Shown: piece by piece, positions 8,079 to 16,509 of the stretch
How the letters are laid out: each line of letters opens with the position of its first letter
How positions within the stretch are numbered: position 1 is the first letter of the stretch
Source of the DNA: Halobacteriales archaeon YIM A00010
Lineage (GTDB): Archaea; Halobacteriota; Halobacteria; Halobacteriales; Haloarculaceae
Reading direction: 5' to 3'
NCBI GenBank assembly: GCA_025041175.1
Contig: JAKCFJ010000003.1
Location: 866,866 to 930,865 of the forward strand
Length of the DNA: 64,000 nucleotides
Made by a program: the position numbers and the translations under genes
Notes under the pieces: model-generated
The model's input: only the letters and a program-made list of their open reading frames with translations
Database searches by the model: none
Told to the model about the DNA's origin: nothing

Positions 8079-9113
8079 ATGACACGGATGTCGTACAACA
8101 GAAGACGGTTTATCAAGGCGGCATGTGTAGCAGGCATCGCAGGGGTGGCCGGCTGTATCGGTGACGATGGTGGAGGGGTTTCCGGAGACACAACCGACTG
8201 GAGTTTTGGAATCACTCGCGAGGGAACGATCGGGCACGTGAAAGCCAGCGGTTGGGCCCGTATTTTCGATGAAGCAGACACGGACATTTCCCTGACGCTC
8301 AACACCACTGGCGGATCAGAAGAGGCCTACAGACTCATCGCAGAGGGTGAAAATCACATCGCCAGAGGGACGAGCGCGATGGGAATGGCATCCCACAACG
8401 AGGAGAGTCGACCGGGAGCAAACTTCGGTGGGGACAATACCCTTTCGCCCGTCCCGCAGCAGGTCATGGCAATCAGCGATATCCGGCCGTTCTGGGTCAC
8501 CCTCAACGATGACATCCAATCGATAGAAGACTTACAGGGTTCGAACGTTCACAATGGCGCTGCAGGTTCGCGATTCGTCGGCGCAATTCCGTTCGACAGC
8601 ATTGGAATGAATGATATCGATCTCACACAGGGCGACTGGTCTGACATTCCGTTTGCGCTCGAGGAAGGGCGGGTCGACGCTGCTTACACCTACGTGATGG
8701 GCGGTGGCACATCACTTCCCGGGTGGGCCGAACAGTTAGCCAGCATGGAAGACCTGCGAATTCTTGAATTCACGGACGATCACCTTCAGTCGTTCGAGGA
8801 GGACCCCTACCTCAACGTCACCCAAGTCCCGGTTAACGATGTTTTCCCCTTCGAGACGAACGTCGACACGGTTCAGTCGCCGACTGCGCAGTACCAATGG
8901 TACGTTCATCCCGATCTCAGTGAAGAGAACGTACGGGAATTCTGTGAAGTGTCATTCGCCAACATCGGCGAAATACAGGGAATTCACGACGCACTCGGGC
9001 TGTTCGATGAGGAATACGCTGTCGAGGGCCTTACCCAATCTCCGGTCCATCCGGGGGCCGTTCAGAGGTACAAGGACAACGATCTCTGGAACGACGATCT
9101 GATCGAAGGGTAA
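8079..9113 (+). CDS. TAXI-family TRAP transporter solute-binding lipoprotein
   Basis: The 344-residue protein starts with a Tat signal and lipobox (NRRRFIKAA at residues 5-13, then GVAGC with the lipidated Cys at about residue 26), so it is exported folded and anchored outside the cytoplasmic membrane. The mature part is a TAXI-type periplasmic-binding fold with the early TTGGSEEAYRLIAEGE motif that contacts the ligand. TAXI proteins bind organic acids and deliver them to fused TRAP permeases; such a permease follows 22 nt downstream. ATG 8088 is an alternative start. The ligand is unknown, presumably a carboxylate degraded by the surrounding enzymes. Confidence 0.9.
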   Translation: MTRMSYNRRRFIKAACVAGIAGVAGCIGDDGGGVSGDTTDWSFGITREGTIGHVKASGWARIFDEADTDISLTLNTTGGSEEAYRLIAEGENHIARGTSAMGMASHNEESRPGANFGGDNTLSPVPQQVMAISDIRPFWVTLNDDIQSIEDLQGSNVHNGAAGSRFVGAIPFDSIGMNDIDLTQGDWSDIPFALEEGRVDAAYTYVMGGGTSLPGWAEQLASMEDLRILEFTDDHLQSFEEDPYLNVTQVPVNDVFPFETNVDTVQSPTAQYQWYVHPDLSEENVREFCEVSFANIGEIQGIHDALGLFDEEYAVEGLTQSPVHPGAVQRYKDNDLWNDDLIEG

Positions 9114-9135
9114 CTCACTTTCCTAACGCCCAATC

Positions 9136-11127
9136 ATGTCGAAGATAACACCTGAGCACGAATCCACTTTGGAGGATCGAATGGATCGGTTACCTCCCCT
9201 CGATTTCAGCCTGGATAACGTTCAGTGGCTGTTGCTTACACTTAGTACAGTCGCCTTCTCGGTGTATCACATCCTCTACGGATACACGTACGTCGTAGAC
9301 AGCGACCAGCATACGATAATTTCCCTCGGACTATCACTTATTCTGATGGTGCAGTTGCTCGACGCGGACGTGAGTAAGGCGACTGGGAAGGCACTCTTCG
9401 CGCTGAAATTAGTCGGATCGGCAGTGGTGTTCTACATCACGTATTATTTCGTGACGAGATATTCGTCGCTGCTCACGAGAATCCTCAATTACACGCAGCA
9501 GGAATACGCGTTCGCGATCATACTCGTAGCGTTAGTTCTTTTCTTCACCCATCGGAGATACGGCGTTTTCATCACGGTAACCGTGTTGCTCTCGTTTGGG
9601 TACGCGATGTTCGGTTCGTACATCCCGGGAATGTTTGGACACAGTAGTATCGGGCTCAGTCGGGTGCTCCAGCGATCCGCACTCGTATTCGACATCGGCC
9701 TGTTCGGATTTCTCCCGGGGGTCGGCGCTCAGTGGATCGTTCTCTTCCTCGTCTATGCGAGTCTTCTGATCGAATTTGGAGCCCTGCAGTTGGCTATCGA
9801 CTTCGGACGGCGGATGAACGAGCACCTCCAGTCCGGTGTTCCCCAGCTGGCGGTCTTGACAAGCTTCGTGATGGGCTCGATTTCGGGCAGCGCAGCTGCC
9901 AACACCGCGACGACTGGTGCCGTAACGATACCGTTGATGAAGAATTACGGCATGGACGGCGAGACGGCCGCGGCTATCGAATCAAACGCGTCTTCCGGAG
10001 GACAGGTTCTACCACCAATCATGGGCGCTTCGGCCTTTGTTATGGCTTCATTCCTGAATATTCGGTATTTCGACGTTATCGTCGGCGCGCTACTCCCGGC
10101 CATCATCTTTTATATCACTGTCTCTATCACCGTGTATTACGTCAGTAAAGGATACGACCTCTCGGAACCGAATTCGAAGGAAAACACCCTCGAAACGACT
10201 CAGGAGGCGAATCAACCGTGGTACGTATACTTACCGCTGTTAGTGTCCGTTTCATTCCTCATTTACGATCTCGGTATCAGGCAAATCGGACCGCTTACCG
10301 CCGGTTTCCACGCAGTCATCTCCCTTGTCGGACTGCAAATCCTCTGGAGCCTAGTGATCGTGGACGACCGACGAAAAGCGCTGAAGGACTACGGTCGCAA
10401 TCTGACGGTAGGGCTGCAGAAAGGAGCTGTCGCCAGCGCGGAGATCATGGTCGTGCTCGGCGCAATCGCGATATTTATCAGTTTACTCGGCAGCGGGAAC
10501 ATCGTGCAGGTGCTGTCGTTCCTCATGCTGGATATCTCGGGAGGGCTCCTCTTTCCTCTGCTCGCGGTAGCGATGATTCTCTCGATTATCTTCGGACTAG
10601 GGATGCCGACCGTCGCCGCATACGTCGTCGTGGTAGTGTTCGTCGCGCCGGCCGTCGCGGACATCGGGATCGCGGAGTTCAATACGCACTTGTTCGTGTT
10701 CTACTTCGCGATCTTGTCCGCGATCACCCCGCCGGTCGCACTCGCAGCTGTTATCGCCAGCGGGATAGCCGGAGCGAGCTTCGCCAAAGTGGCGAAAAAG
10801 ACGATAATCATGGGAGCACCGCTGTTCGTTCTCCCGTTCACGCTCATCTATCATCCGAACATCTCCGTGTGGGACAGCAACACGCCCCTGACGTTCGTCT
10901 ACCTGATCACGACGTTCACGGCGATCGTTACTACTATTCACTTCAATCTCGAGTACAACAAGTACATTTCCGGCGTCATCAAAACCGCCACATCGGGCGT
11001 GCTGATCGCCATTATGTTCTGGGGGACGACCACCCTTCAGGTAGTCGGATTCAGTCTGGCAGTCCTCGTCATTGGCGCGTTCCATTACCTGGAACCCGAA
11101 GTGCCGACCCAGGAAACACCTGCCTGA
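9136..11127 (+). CDS. TRAP transporter fused permease (4TM-12TM), TAXI type
   Basis: A 663-residue polytopic membrane protein. The N-terminal third corresponds to the small DctQ-like subunit and the rest to the DctM subunit. Conserved DctM features are GSISGSAAANTATTGAVTIP near residue 250, SSGGQVLPPIMGASAF near 288, and a second half-site with GLGMPTVAAY and AITPPVALAA. It forms the ion-driven uptake channel for the ligand bound by the lipoprotein encoded just upstream. A homologous second system lies at 38169-42426. Confidence 0.93.
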   Translation: MSKITPEHESTLEDRMDRLPPLDFSLDNVQWLLLTLSTVAFSVYHILYGYTYVVDSDQHTIISLGLSLILMVQLLDADVSKATGKALFALKLVGSAVVFYITYYFVTRYSSLLTRILNYTQQEYAFAIILVALVLFFTHRRYGVFITVTVLLSFGYAMFGSYIPGMFGHSSIGLSRVLQRSALVFDIGLFGFLPGVGAQWIVLFLVYASLLIEFGALQLAIDFGRRMNEHLQSGVPQLAVLTSFVMGSISGSAAANTATTGAVTIPLMKNYGMDGETAAAIESNASSGGQVLPPIMGASAFVMASFLNIRYFDVIVGALLPAIIFYITVSITVYYVSKGYDLSEPNSKENTLETTQEANQPWYVYLPLLVSVSFLIYDLGIRQIGPLTAGFHAVISLVGLQILWSLVIVDDRRKALKDYGRNLTVGLQKGAVASAEIMVVLGAIAIFISLLGSGNIVQVLSFLMLDISGGLLFPLLAVAMILSIIFGLGMPTVAAYVVVVVFVAPAVADIGIAEFNTHLFVFYFAILSAITPPVALAAVIASGIAGASFAKVAKKTIIMGAPLFVLPFTLIYHPNISVWDSNTPLTFVYLITTFTAIVTTIHFNLEYNKYISGVIKTATSGVLIAIMFWGTTTLQVVGFSLAVLVIGAFHYLEPEVPTQETPA

Positions 11128-11227
11128 GAGCTCCCCCTTTTCCTCCGCTTCCCGGCAGCGCGTGCCGGATACGCTGGCGAAACGTGCGAGACGAAGAACT
11201 ATGTGGGTCTGTGACGGGATAACGCAC

Positions 11228-12373
11228 ATGGGATCGACACAGCAGGTTGCAGTCACCGGTATCGGCGAATCCCCCATTGGGAGCCTCCCCGACATGGATT
11301 CGATAAATCTCTACGCGGCCGCCTGTCTCGAGGCGGTCGACGACGCCGGACTCGAGAAAGACGATATCGACGGACTCGTTACCGGGTATTCGCTCGTCGA
11401 TCCGAAACTGATGCACAGCACGGTCGTCACCGACTATCTGGGACTGAACCTCGCGTACAACGAGAGCCTCCGACTCGGCGGTGCGACGCCGTTTGCCGGG
11501 GTCTGCCACGCTGCCAACGCTGTCCGACAGGGGCAGTGCGAGAACGTCATCGTCGCGTTCGGCGACAACCGGCAGACAGGATTCAAAAAGGGCGACGGGG
11601 TGAGCAGCCTCGCTACTGAGGTCGGTCATCCCGAGTTCGAGAACCCGTTCGGCCCGATGGTCCCGTCGCTGTACGCGCTCATCGCGCAGAAACACATGGC
11701 GGAGCACGGAACGACTGCGGAGGAACTCGCGACGGTCGCGGTCACGTGCCGCGAACACGCGGCGATGCGAGGAGCCGGACAGCAAACGGAGCCGATCGAC
11801 GTCAACGACGTCCTCGCATCGGACATGATATCGTCGCCGCTTCACAAACTGGAATGCGCATTGATCAGCGACTGCGCCGGAGCGGTCGTCGTTTCTTCGT
11901 CCGAAGCGGCCGAAGAAACGCCGTCACCGATCGAACTGACCGGATACGGTGAGGGGCACGGGTCGGAGTACATTCACCGGCGGGACGAATTACTGCAGAC
12001 GCCAGCGGCTGAAAGCGGGACGACCGCGTTCGAAATGGCCGATCGAACTCCCGATGACGTCGACGTCGCGCAGTTGTACGACTGCTTTACAATCACTCCG
12101 CTCCTCCTCCTGGAGGATCTCGGCTTCTGCGAGAAAGGGGACGGCGGACAGTTCGTCCGCGAACGAGGAATCACGACGGACGGCGATCTCCCGGTGAACA
12201 CGCACGGGGGCGAACTCTCCTACGCCGGTGCGGGAGTGTTCCATATTCTCGAAGCCGTGAGACAGATCCGCGGGGACGCCGCGGAGACGCAGGTCGACGC
12301 CGACCTCGCGCTCGCACACGGGGTCGGCGGAGTCTTGTCTACGAACGCGACGCTACTGATGGAGGGGTGGTGA
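11228..12373 (+). CDS. Thiolase-fold protein, probable Ltp2-type aldolase
   Basis: The 381-residue protein has the SCP-x thiolase fold, but the catalytic residues are changed. The first Cys (CASG) is Gly in LGGATPFAG, the HDxF histidine is Tyr in LYDCFTI, the GHP loop is AGAG, and the last Cys (CGGG) is His in AHGVGG. Steroid aldolase Ltp2 is known to have this fold with a Tyr-based active site and to need a DUF35 partner. Here a DUF35 gene begins one base after the stop. I infer a retro-aldol cleavage of a 3-hydroxy (beta-branched) acyl-CoA. I start at 11228 (MGSTQQVAVTG); longer ATG starts overlap the permease gene. Confidence 0.8.
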   Translation: MGSTQQVAVTGIGESPIGSLPDMDSINLYAAACLEAVDDAGLEKDDIDGLVTGYSLVDPKLMHSTVVTDYLGLNLAYNESLRLGGATPFAGVCHAANAVRQGQCENVIVAFGDNRQTGFKKGDGVSSLATEVGHPEFENPFGPMVPSLYALIAQKHMAEHGTTAEELATVAVTCREHAAMRGAGQQTEPIDVNDVLASDMISSPLHKLECALISDCAGAVVVSSSEAAEETPSPIELTGYGEGHGSEYIHRRDELLQTPAAESGTTAFEMADRTPDDVDVAQLYDCFTITPLLLLEDLGFCEKGDGGQFVRERGITTDGDLPVNTHGGELSYAGAGVFHILEAVRQIRGDAAETQVDADLALAHGVGGVLSTNATLLMEGW

Positions 12374-12374
12374 G

Positions 12375-12776
12375 ATGAGCGATAAACCCGTTCCGAGGCC
12401 ATCCGAAGACACTGCCGAATTTTGGGACACCTGCAACGACGGTCGCTTCCTCGTTCAACGGTGTACTGACTGTGGTCACGAGCGATTCTACCCGGCCGCT
12501 GTCTGTCCGAACTGCTGGAACACGGAGTGGGAAGACATCGAACTAGACGGAAACGGTTCCATCGAATCGTTTACTATCGTCCACCGCGCGCCGACGGAGG
12601 CGTTTGAGGAAGAAACGCCGTACGTTGTTGCGCTCGTGACGATGGGGTCCGACATGACGGTGATGGCGAACGTCCTAGCGGAACCGGAAGAGGTCTCCGT
12701 CGGCGACGCAGTCGAACTGACCTGGGAGGACCGTGATGGCCAGCAGTTGTACCAGTTCGAACTCGCGAACCGATGA
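12375..12776 (+). CDS. DUF35 zinc-ribbon/OB-fold partner protein
   Basis: A 133-residue DUF35 protein: a short N-terminal helix, a rubredoxin-like zinc ribbon with CTDC and CPNC at about residues 31-34 and 48-51, then an OB fold ending in VELTWEDRDG. DUF35 proteins dimerise with thiolase-fold enzymes and bind the CoA part of the substrate. It follows the thiolase-fold gene at one base spacing, so the two are very likely a complex. The stop overlaps a tiny ATG ORF (12773-12829). Confidence 0.9.
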   Translation: MSDKPVPRPSEDTAEFWDTCNDGRFLVQRCTDCGHERFYPAAVCPNCWNTEWEDIELDGNGSIESFTIVHRAPTEAFEEETPYVVALVTMGSDMTVMANVLAEPEEVSVGDAVELTWEDRDGQQLYQFELANR

Positions 12777-12829
12777 CTGACGTCGCGACGGACTGGATCA
12801 GCGTGCCGCCGCCGCCCTCATGGCAATAA
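12773..12829 (+). other. Tiny coupled ORF, possible gene scar
   Basis: An ATGA overlap with the DUF35 stop opens an 18-codon frame, MTDVATDWISVPPPPSWQ, ending in TAA. Such a junction is typical of operon genes, so this may be what is left of a third operon gene after an internal deletion. No family can be named. Confidence 0.25.
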
Positions 12830-12895
12830 CCTCACATATTTTATCATTGTTCCGGGTTCCCAAATACTTACCTCAGACCGAGAATAGGTACTGGT

Positions 12896-14101
12896 ATGGA
12901 GTCATCGAACTCCCCCGAGAACAACGTGTTACCCCTCGAAGGGATCACCGTCGTAGATCTGACTCAGGTCGCCGCCGGACCGTTCGCGACGATGGCGCTG
13001 GGCGATCTCGGTGCCGAAGTGATCAAGATCGAAGCCGTCGATCGAGGCGACCGCAGTCGCGGTATCCAGCCGTATCCCGCCTACTTCGATACCCTTAATC
13101 GGAATAAGTACAGCGTCGCCATCGATCTCAAAAACGACGCGGGACAGGAAGCAGCGCAACGGCTCGTCGCCGACGCCGATGTCTTCATCGAGAGTACGAA
13201 GCCGGGACGGGCCGACTCGTTCGGCCTCGGGTACGACACCGTTTCGGAGCTGAATCCGGAGCTCATCTACTGCTCGATATCCGGATTCGGCCGCGATAGC
13301 CCGTACGAGAAACTTCCGGCGTGGGACATGCTGATCCAGGGAATGAGTGGTATCATGAGTATCACCGGAAAAGAGGGCAGAGAATCGCTGTGGTCTGGTC
13401 TCCCGAGCGGTGATCTTATCGCCGGATCGTACGCCAGTCAAAGCATTCTCGCCGCGCTGTACGCCAGGGAATGCGGGCGCATCGACGGCGAATGGATGGA
13501 GGTTCCAATGTTAGACGCGGCCATATCGTGGCTCACGGCTCGTGCCGGCCATACATTCGGTTACGACGAGCCGTTTCCCCGACTCGGCACCCACCATCCG
13601 TCGATCGTCCCGTTCGGAAAGTACGACTGTTCCGATACGTCGATCATCATCGCAGCGGGGACGCCGGACTTCTGGCGCAGTTTCTGTCGCGCCATCGAGC
13701 GGCCGGATCTCCTCGAGGACGACCGGTTCGCCACAATGGACGACCGCGTCGAGAACCGCGAGGAACTAGCCGACATCGTCGAACCGATTCTGGAATCGGA
13801 GTCGAGCGACTACTGGATCGATCGGCTTCATGAGGAAGGCATCCCCGCTGGCCCGATCTACGATACGAAGACGGTCTGGGAGGACGAACATGTGCAACGG
13901 CGCGGTCTCCATCAGGTGATGGAACGCAAAAACCGGGAGGATGCGGACGTGATCGACCAACCCGTCCACTTCGCCCAACTCGCCACCCGACTCGAGATCG
14001 CACCGCAGCGGCTGGGAGAGAGCACCGATTCGATTCTGCAGCGACACGGCTACTCGACGGAGGAACTCGAGCGACTTCGCGAGGAGGGCGTCATCGGATA
14101 A
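12896..14101 (+). CDS. CaiB/BaiF (family III) CoA-transferase
   Basis: The 401-residue protein is a full-length family III CoA-transferase. The N-terminal Rossmann part has VVDLTQVAAGPFATMALGDL and GAEVIKIE; the catalytic Asp is in WDMLIQGMSG near residue 148; the C-terminus has the usual GYSTEELERLREEGVI tail. These enzymes move CoA between acids through an Asp-bound anhydride and would activate the imported acid. An AT-rich stretch (CATATTTTATCA) before the gene suggests its own promoter rather than read-through from the DUF35 gene. Confidence 0.92.
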   Translation: MESSNSPENNVLPLEGITVVDLTQVAAGPFATMALGDLGAEVIKIEAVDRGDRSRGIQPYPAYFDTLNRNKYSVAIDLKNDAGQEAAQRLVADADVFIESTKPGRADSFGLGYDTVSELNPELIYCSISGFGRDSPYEKLPAWDMLIQGMSGIMSITGKEGRESLWSGLPSGDLIAGSYASQSILAALYARECGRIDGEWMEVPMLDAAISWLTARAGHTFGYDEPFPRLGTHHPSIVPFGKYDCSDTSIIIAAGTPDFWRSFCRAIERPDLLEDDRFATMDDRVENREELADIVEPILESESSDYWIDRLHEEGIPAGPIYDTKTVWEDEHVQRRGLHQVMERKNREDADVIDQPVHFAQLATRLEIAPQRLGESTDSILQRHGYSTEELERLREEGVIG

Positions 14102-14383
14102 CTCCGAGTCCTGCGATCGGTTCGAGAACCCGGTCTGCTCACCGGATACTATCGGCGTCGAACTGCTCTCTGTGGAGCACACTGCTGTCGAACGCCGAGC
14201 CGCGTCGCTTCCGGTATCGGGCTCCGGTACTGGGGTGTGTCCTGGTAAATTACAACGTAGGGACGTTTTTGGTAGCTTTTCCTGGCGTTCGCCGGGAACC
14301 GATTCCCTCGATTCGTTCGCTCCGGTCGCGGGATGATCGTGACCGGGGAAAACGTTATTCCACGGCGTTCCGTTGAATGTCAC

Positions 14384-15178
14384 ATGTCCGATAACGTAGT
14401 TTCCGCCACGGTAACGGACGGAGTTGGTCGCATGAGAATCGAACGACCGGAGAGTCTGAACGCGTTCACCCCTCGTGTTCTGGAGGAGTTGCTCGAGGCG
14501 GTCCAGTCGTTCGAGGTGGACGACAATGTCCGCGCCGTCATGTTCACGGGAGCCGGCGAGAGGGCCTTCTGTGCGGGTGTCGACCTCGGAGACGAAGGCG
14601 GACTCGCGCAATCGACACCGGAAGCGCTGGATACCGTCCACCGCGCTCAGCGTCTGCTCAAGGCGCTCCGGCGGACACCGCTGCCGGTCGTCGGCGGGAT
14701 AAACGGGTACGCGATGGGCGCCGGAATGGACCTCGCGCTTGGCTGTGACATCCGGGTGGTTCGGGCTGACGCCGAAATGAGCCAATCGTACGTGAACGTG
14801 GGTCTTTCGCCGGGCGACGGCGGCGCGTACTTACTCCCTCGGCTCGTCGGCGAGGAGGTCGCGAAGGATCTGATCTTCTCCGGCCGCCACATCTCCGGGA
14901 CGGAAGCCGAGAAACTCGGCATCGCCACCACGGTCGTCAACGGAGACGCCGAGCGCACTCGAGAGATCGCTCTCGACCGAGCCCGCGACCTGGCGGACGG
15001 ACCCACCGTCGCACTGGGAAACGCGAAGCAACTCGTCAACGAAGCTCACGACGTGAACATGGAAACGGGGCTCGAGCACGCGATCGAGGCGCTCGGTGAG
15101 TGTCGCGAAACGGACGATCACGCGGAAGCCGTCGCCGCGTTCGACGAGGACCGCGAACCCGACTTTCAGGGCAAGTAG
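14384..15178 (+). CDS. Crotonase-family protein lacking both hydratase glutamates
   Basis: A 264-residue crotonase with the oxyanion-hole segments AFCAGVDLGD near residue 67 and GYAMGAGMDLALGCD near residue 109. The two catalytic Glu of enoyl-CoA hydratase are Asp (GMDLAL) and Tyr (SQSYVNVGLSPGDGG), so simple hydration is unlikely; isomerase, hydrolase or C-C lyase chemistry is possible. The C-terminus is the normal EAVAAFDEDREPDFQGK type. I start at 14384 (MSDNVV); an upstream ATG at 14333 adds 17 atypical residues. It follows the CoA-transferase after 280 bases without a gene. Confidence 0.85.
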   Translation: MSDNVVSATVTDGVGRMRIERPESLNAFTPRVLEELLEAVQSFEVDDNVRAVMFTGAGERAFCAGVDLGDEGGLAQSTPEALDTVHRAQRLLKALRRTPLPVVGGINGYAMGAGMDLALGCDIRVVRADAEMSQSYVNVGLSPGDGGAYLLPRLVGEEVAKDLIFSGRHISGTEAEKLGIATTVVNGDAERTREIALDRARDLADGPTVALGNAKQLVNEAHDVNMETGLEHAIEALGECRETDDHAEAVAAFDEDREPDFQGK

Positions 15179-15236
15179 CGCCGTTCAGCGGAAGCCGGCC
15201 GAGCGACGGAACGCGGAATTCCTGCACCGATTATTG

Positions 15237-15634
15237 CTATCCGACCATCATCAGATCGGTGGAGACGCTCAATACTTTGCCCGTGACAAACGACGCGTCA
15301 TCCGACGGCGTCTTCGTGAACGCGATGACGCCGCCTTTACACACGGCGTATACCGCTTCTCCGGTGCTTCCGACACGCCCGGCGTCCGACGAAATGTTCA
15401 CGATGGTCCCTCGGTCCCCGACTCGACGAAGTGGTCAGCGACAGCTCGCGAACAGTTGGTCTGGCCTCTGAGATTGACATCTATCAACCGGTCCCACACC
15501 GAGGAGTCCTGACCGACGAACCATTTGATGCGGTCCCAGCCAGCGTTGCTGACGAGAGCCTCGACGACGCCGAAATCGGCATCCGAACAGAAGACGTCGC
15601 ACTGCGACCTGCACAGTTCGTGTGACAGTGACAC
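15237..15634 (-). pseudogene. SDR dehydrogenase pseudogene with frameshift and internal deletion
   Basis: Reading the minus strand gives VEALVSNAGWDR, WDRLIDVNLRGQ and SRAVADHFVESGTEG (NAG motif and helix of an SDR). A frameshift near 15405 is followed by TIVNISSDAGRVGS, EAVYAVCKGGVIAFTK (the Tyr-x3-Lys region), and then directly SDDASFVTGKVLSVSTDL, the C-terminal end, before TAG. About 80 residues between the Lys helix and the C-terminus are missing, and the N-terminal nucleotide loop is eroded. The intact ancestor resembled 2-hydroxycyclohexanecarboxyl-CoA dehydrogenase-type SDRs. Confidence 0.8.
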
Positions 15635-15669
15635 AAAGGTTAACGTACTCCTCGAGAGAACTCTCGGGT

Positions 15670-16449
15670 ATGTCCGTGACCGTCGACCGGGACACCGACG
15701 TAGAGACCGTAGCGCACCTTCGACTGGACGTGGGCGATTTGAACCTGTTTTCGCACGACGCGATCACTTCCCTCCGGGAAGCGGTGACAACTGTCCCCGA
15801 CGACGTCTCAGTTCTCACTATCGGCCCAGACGCCGACAATGGCGTCAGTGGGCTGACGGCCGGGCTGAAACTCGACGAGGTGAAAGACCACTCCGTCTCC
15901 GAAGCGCGGAAGGTGCTGGTGGACCTGTACGAACTCAATCAAGGGGTTCGAAACCTCGATGCAGTCACTGTCTGCTGTTGCGGAGACTACGCGCTCGGGG
16001 GCGGTCTCGAACTCGCGATGTCGTGTGACTTCCGCGTCGCGACGGAGGACGCGGCGCTCGGGCTTCCGGAGATCAACGCCGGTCTCGTCACCGGCATTCA
16101 GGGCGGGCTCCTCGTTCGCCTGGTCGGCCTCCAGGCAGCGAAGGAAATCGTCTACACCGGCGAACCGGTCTCCGGCCAGGAAGCGGCGGAGCTCGGGTTG
16201 GTCAACCGCGCCGTCCCGCCCGAGGACTACGACGCGACCGTCGACGAGCTCGTCGCGACGTTGGCCGGCAAGAGTCCGCGTATCAGCAAGTGGCAGACTC
16301 AGGTCTTTCGGGCGCTCCGATCGAACGGCATCGAAGCCGGCATCGATCACAGCCTTGAGACGATCGCTGCCTGTTTCGACACATACGATCAACGGGAGGC
16401 GATGGAGGCGTTTCTCGAGAACCGGGAGCCGGAGTTCGAGGGCCGGTAG
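15670..16449 (+). CDS. Enoyl-CoA hydratase/isomerase family protein
   Basis: This 259-residue crotonase keeps both hydratase glutamates (GGGLELAMSCD and LGLPEINAG), so hydration of an enoyl-CoA is plausible. The N-terminal third is shorter and more diverged than usual, with TIGPDADNGVSGLTAGLK where the first oxyanion-hole segment lies. The C-terminus ends in EAFLENREPEFEGR. I start at 15670 (MSVTVD), as the upstream extension from 15622 is not family-like. It diverges from the decayed SDR gene and converges with the acyl-CoA dehydrogenase at 16510. Confidence 0.85.
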   Translation: MSVTVDRDTDVETVAHLRLDVGDLNLFSHDAITSLREAVTTVPDDVSVLTIGPDADNGVSGLTAGLKLDEVKDHSVSEARKVLVDLYELNQGVRNLDAVTVCCCGDYALGGGLELAMSCDFRVATEDAALGLPEINAGLVTGIQGGLLVRLVGLQAAKEIVYTGEPVSGQEAAELGLVNRAVPPEDYDATVDELVATLAGKSPRISKWQTQVFRALRSNGIEAGIDHSLETIAACFDTYDQREAMEAFLENREPEFEGR

Positions 16450-16509
16450 TTCGCGCTCGAAGATTCACTGGCCCGACCCGATTCAGAAGCAGTGGAGTCC
16501 CGGACCGAA

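Noticed and set aside
11228..12373. Annotation as ordinary acetyl-CoA acetyltransferase
   Set aside because: The nucleophilic Cys, HDxF His and second Cys needed for thiolase chemistry are all replaced.
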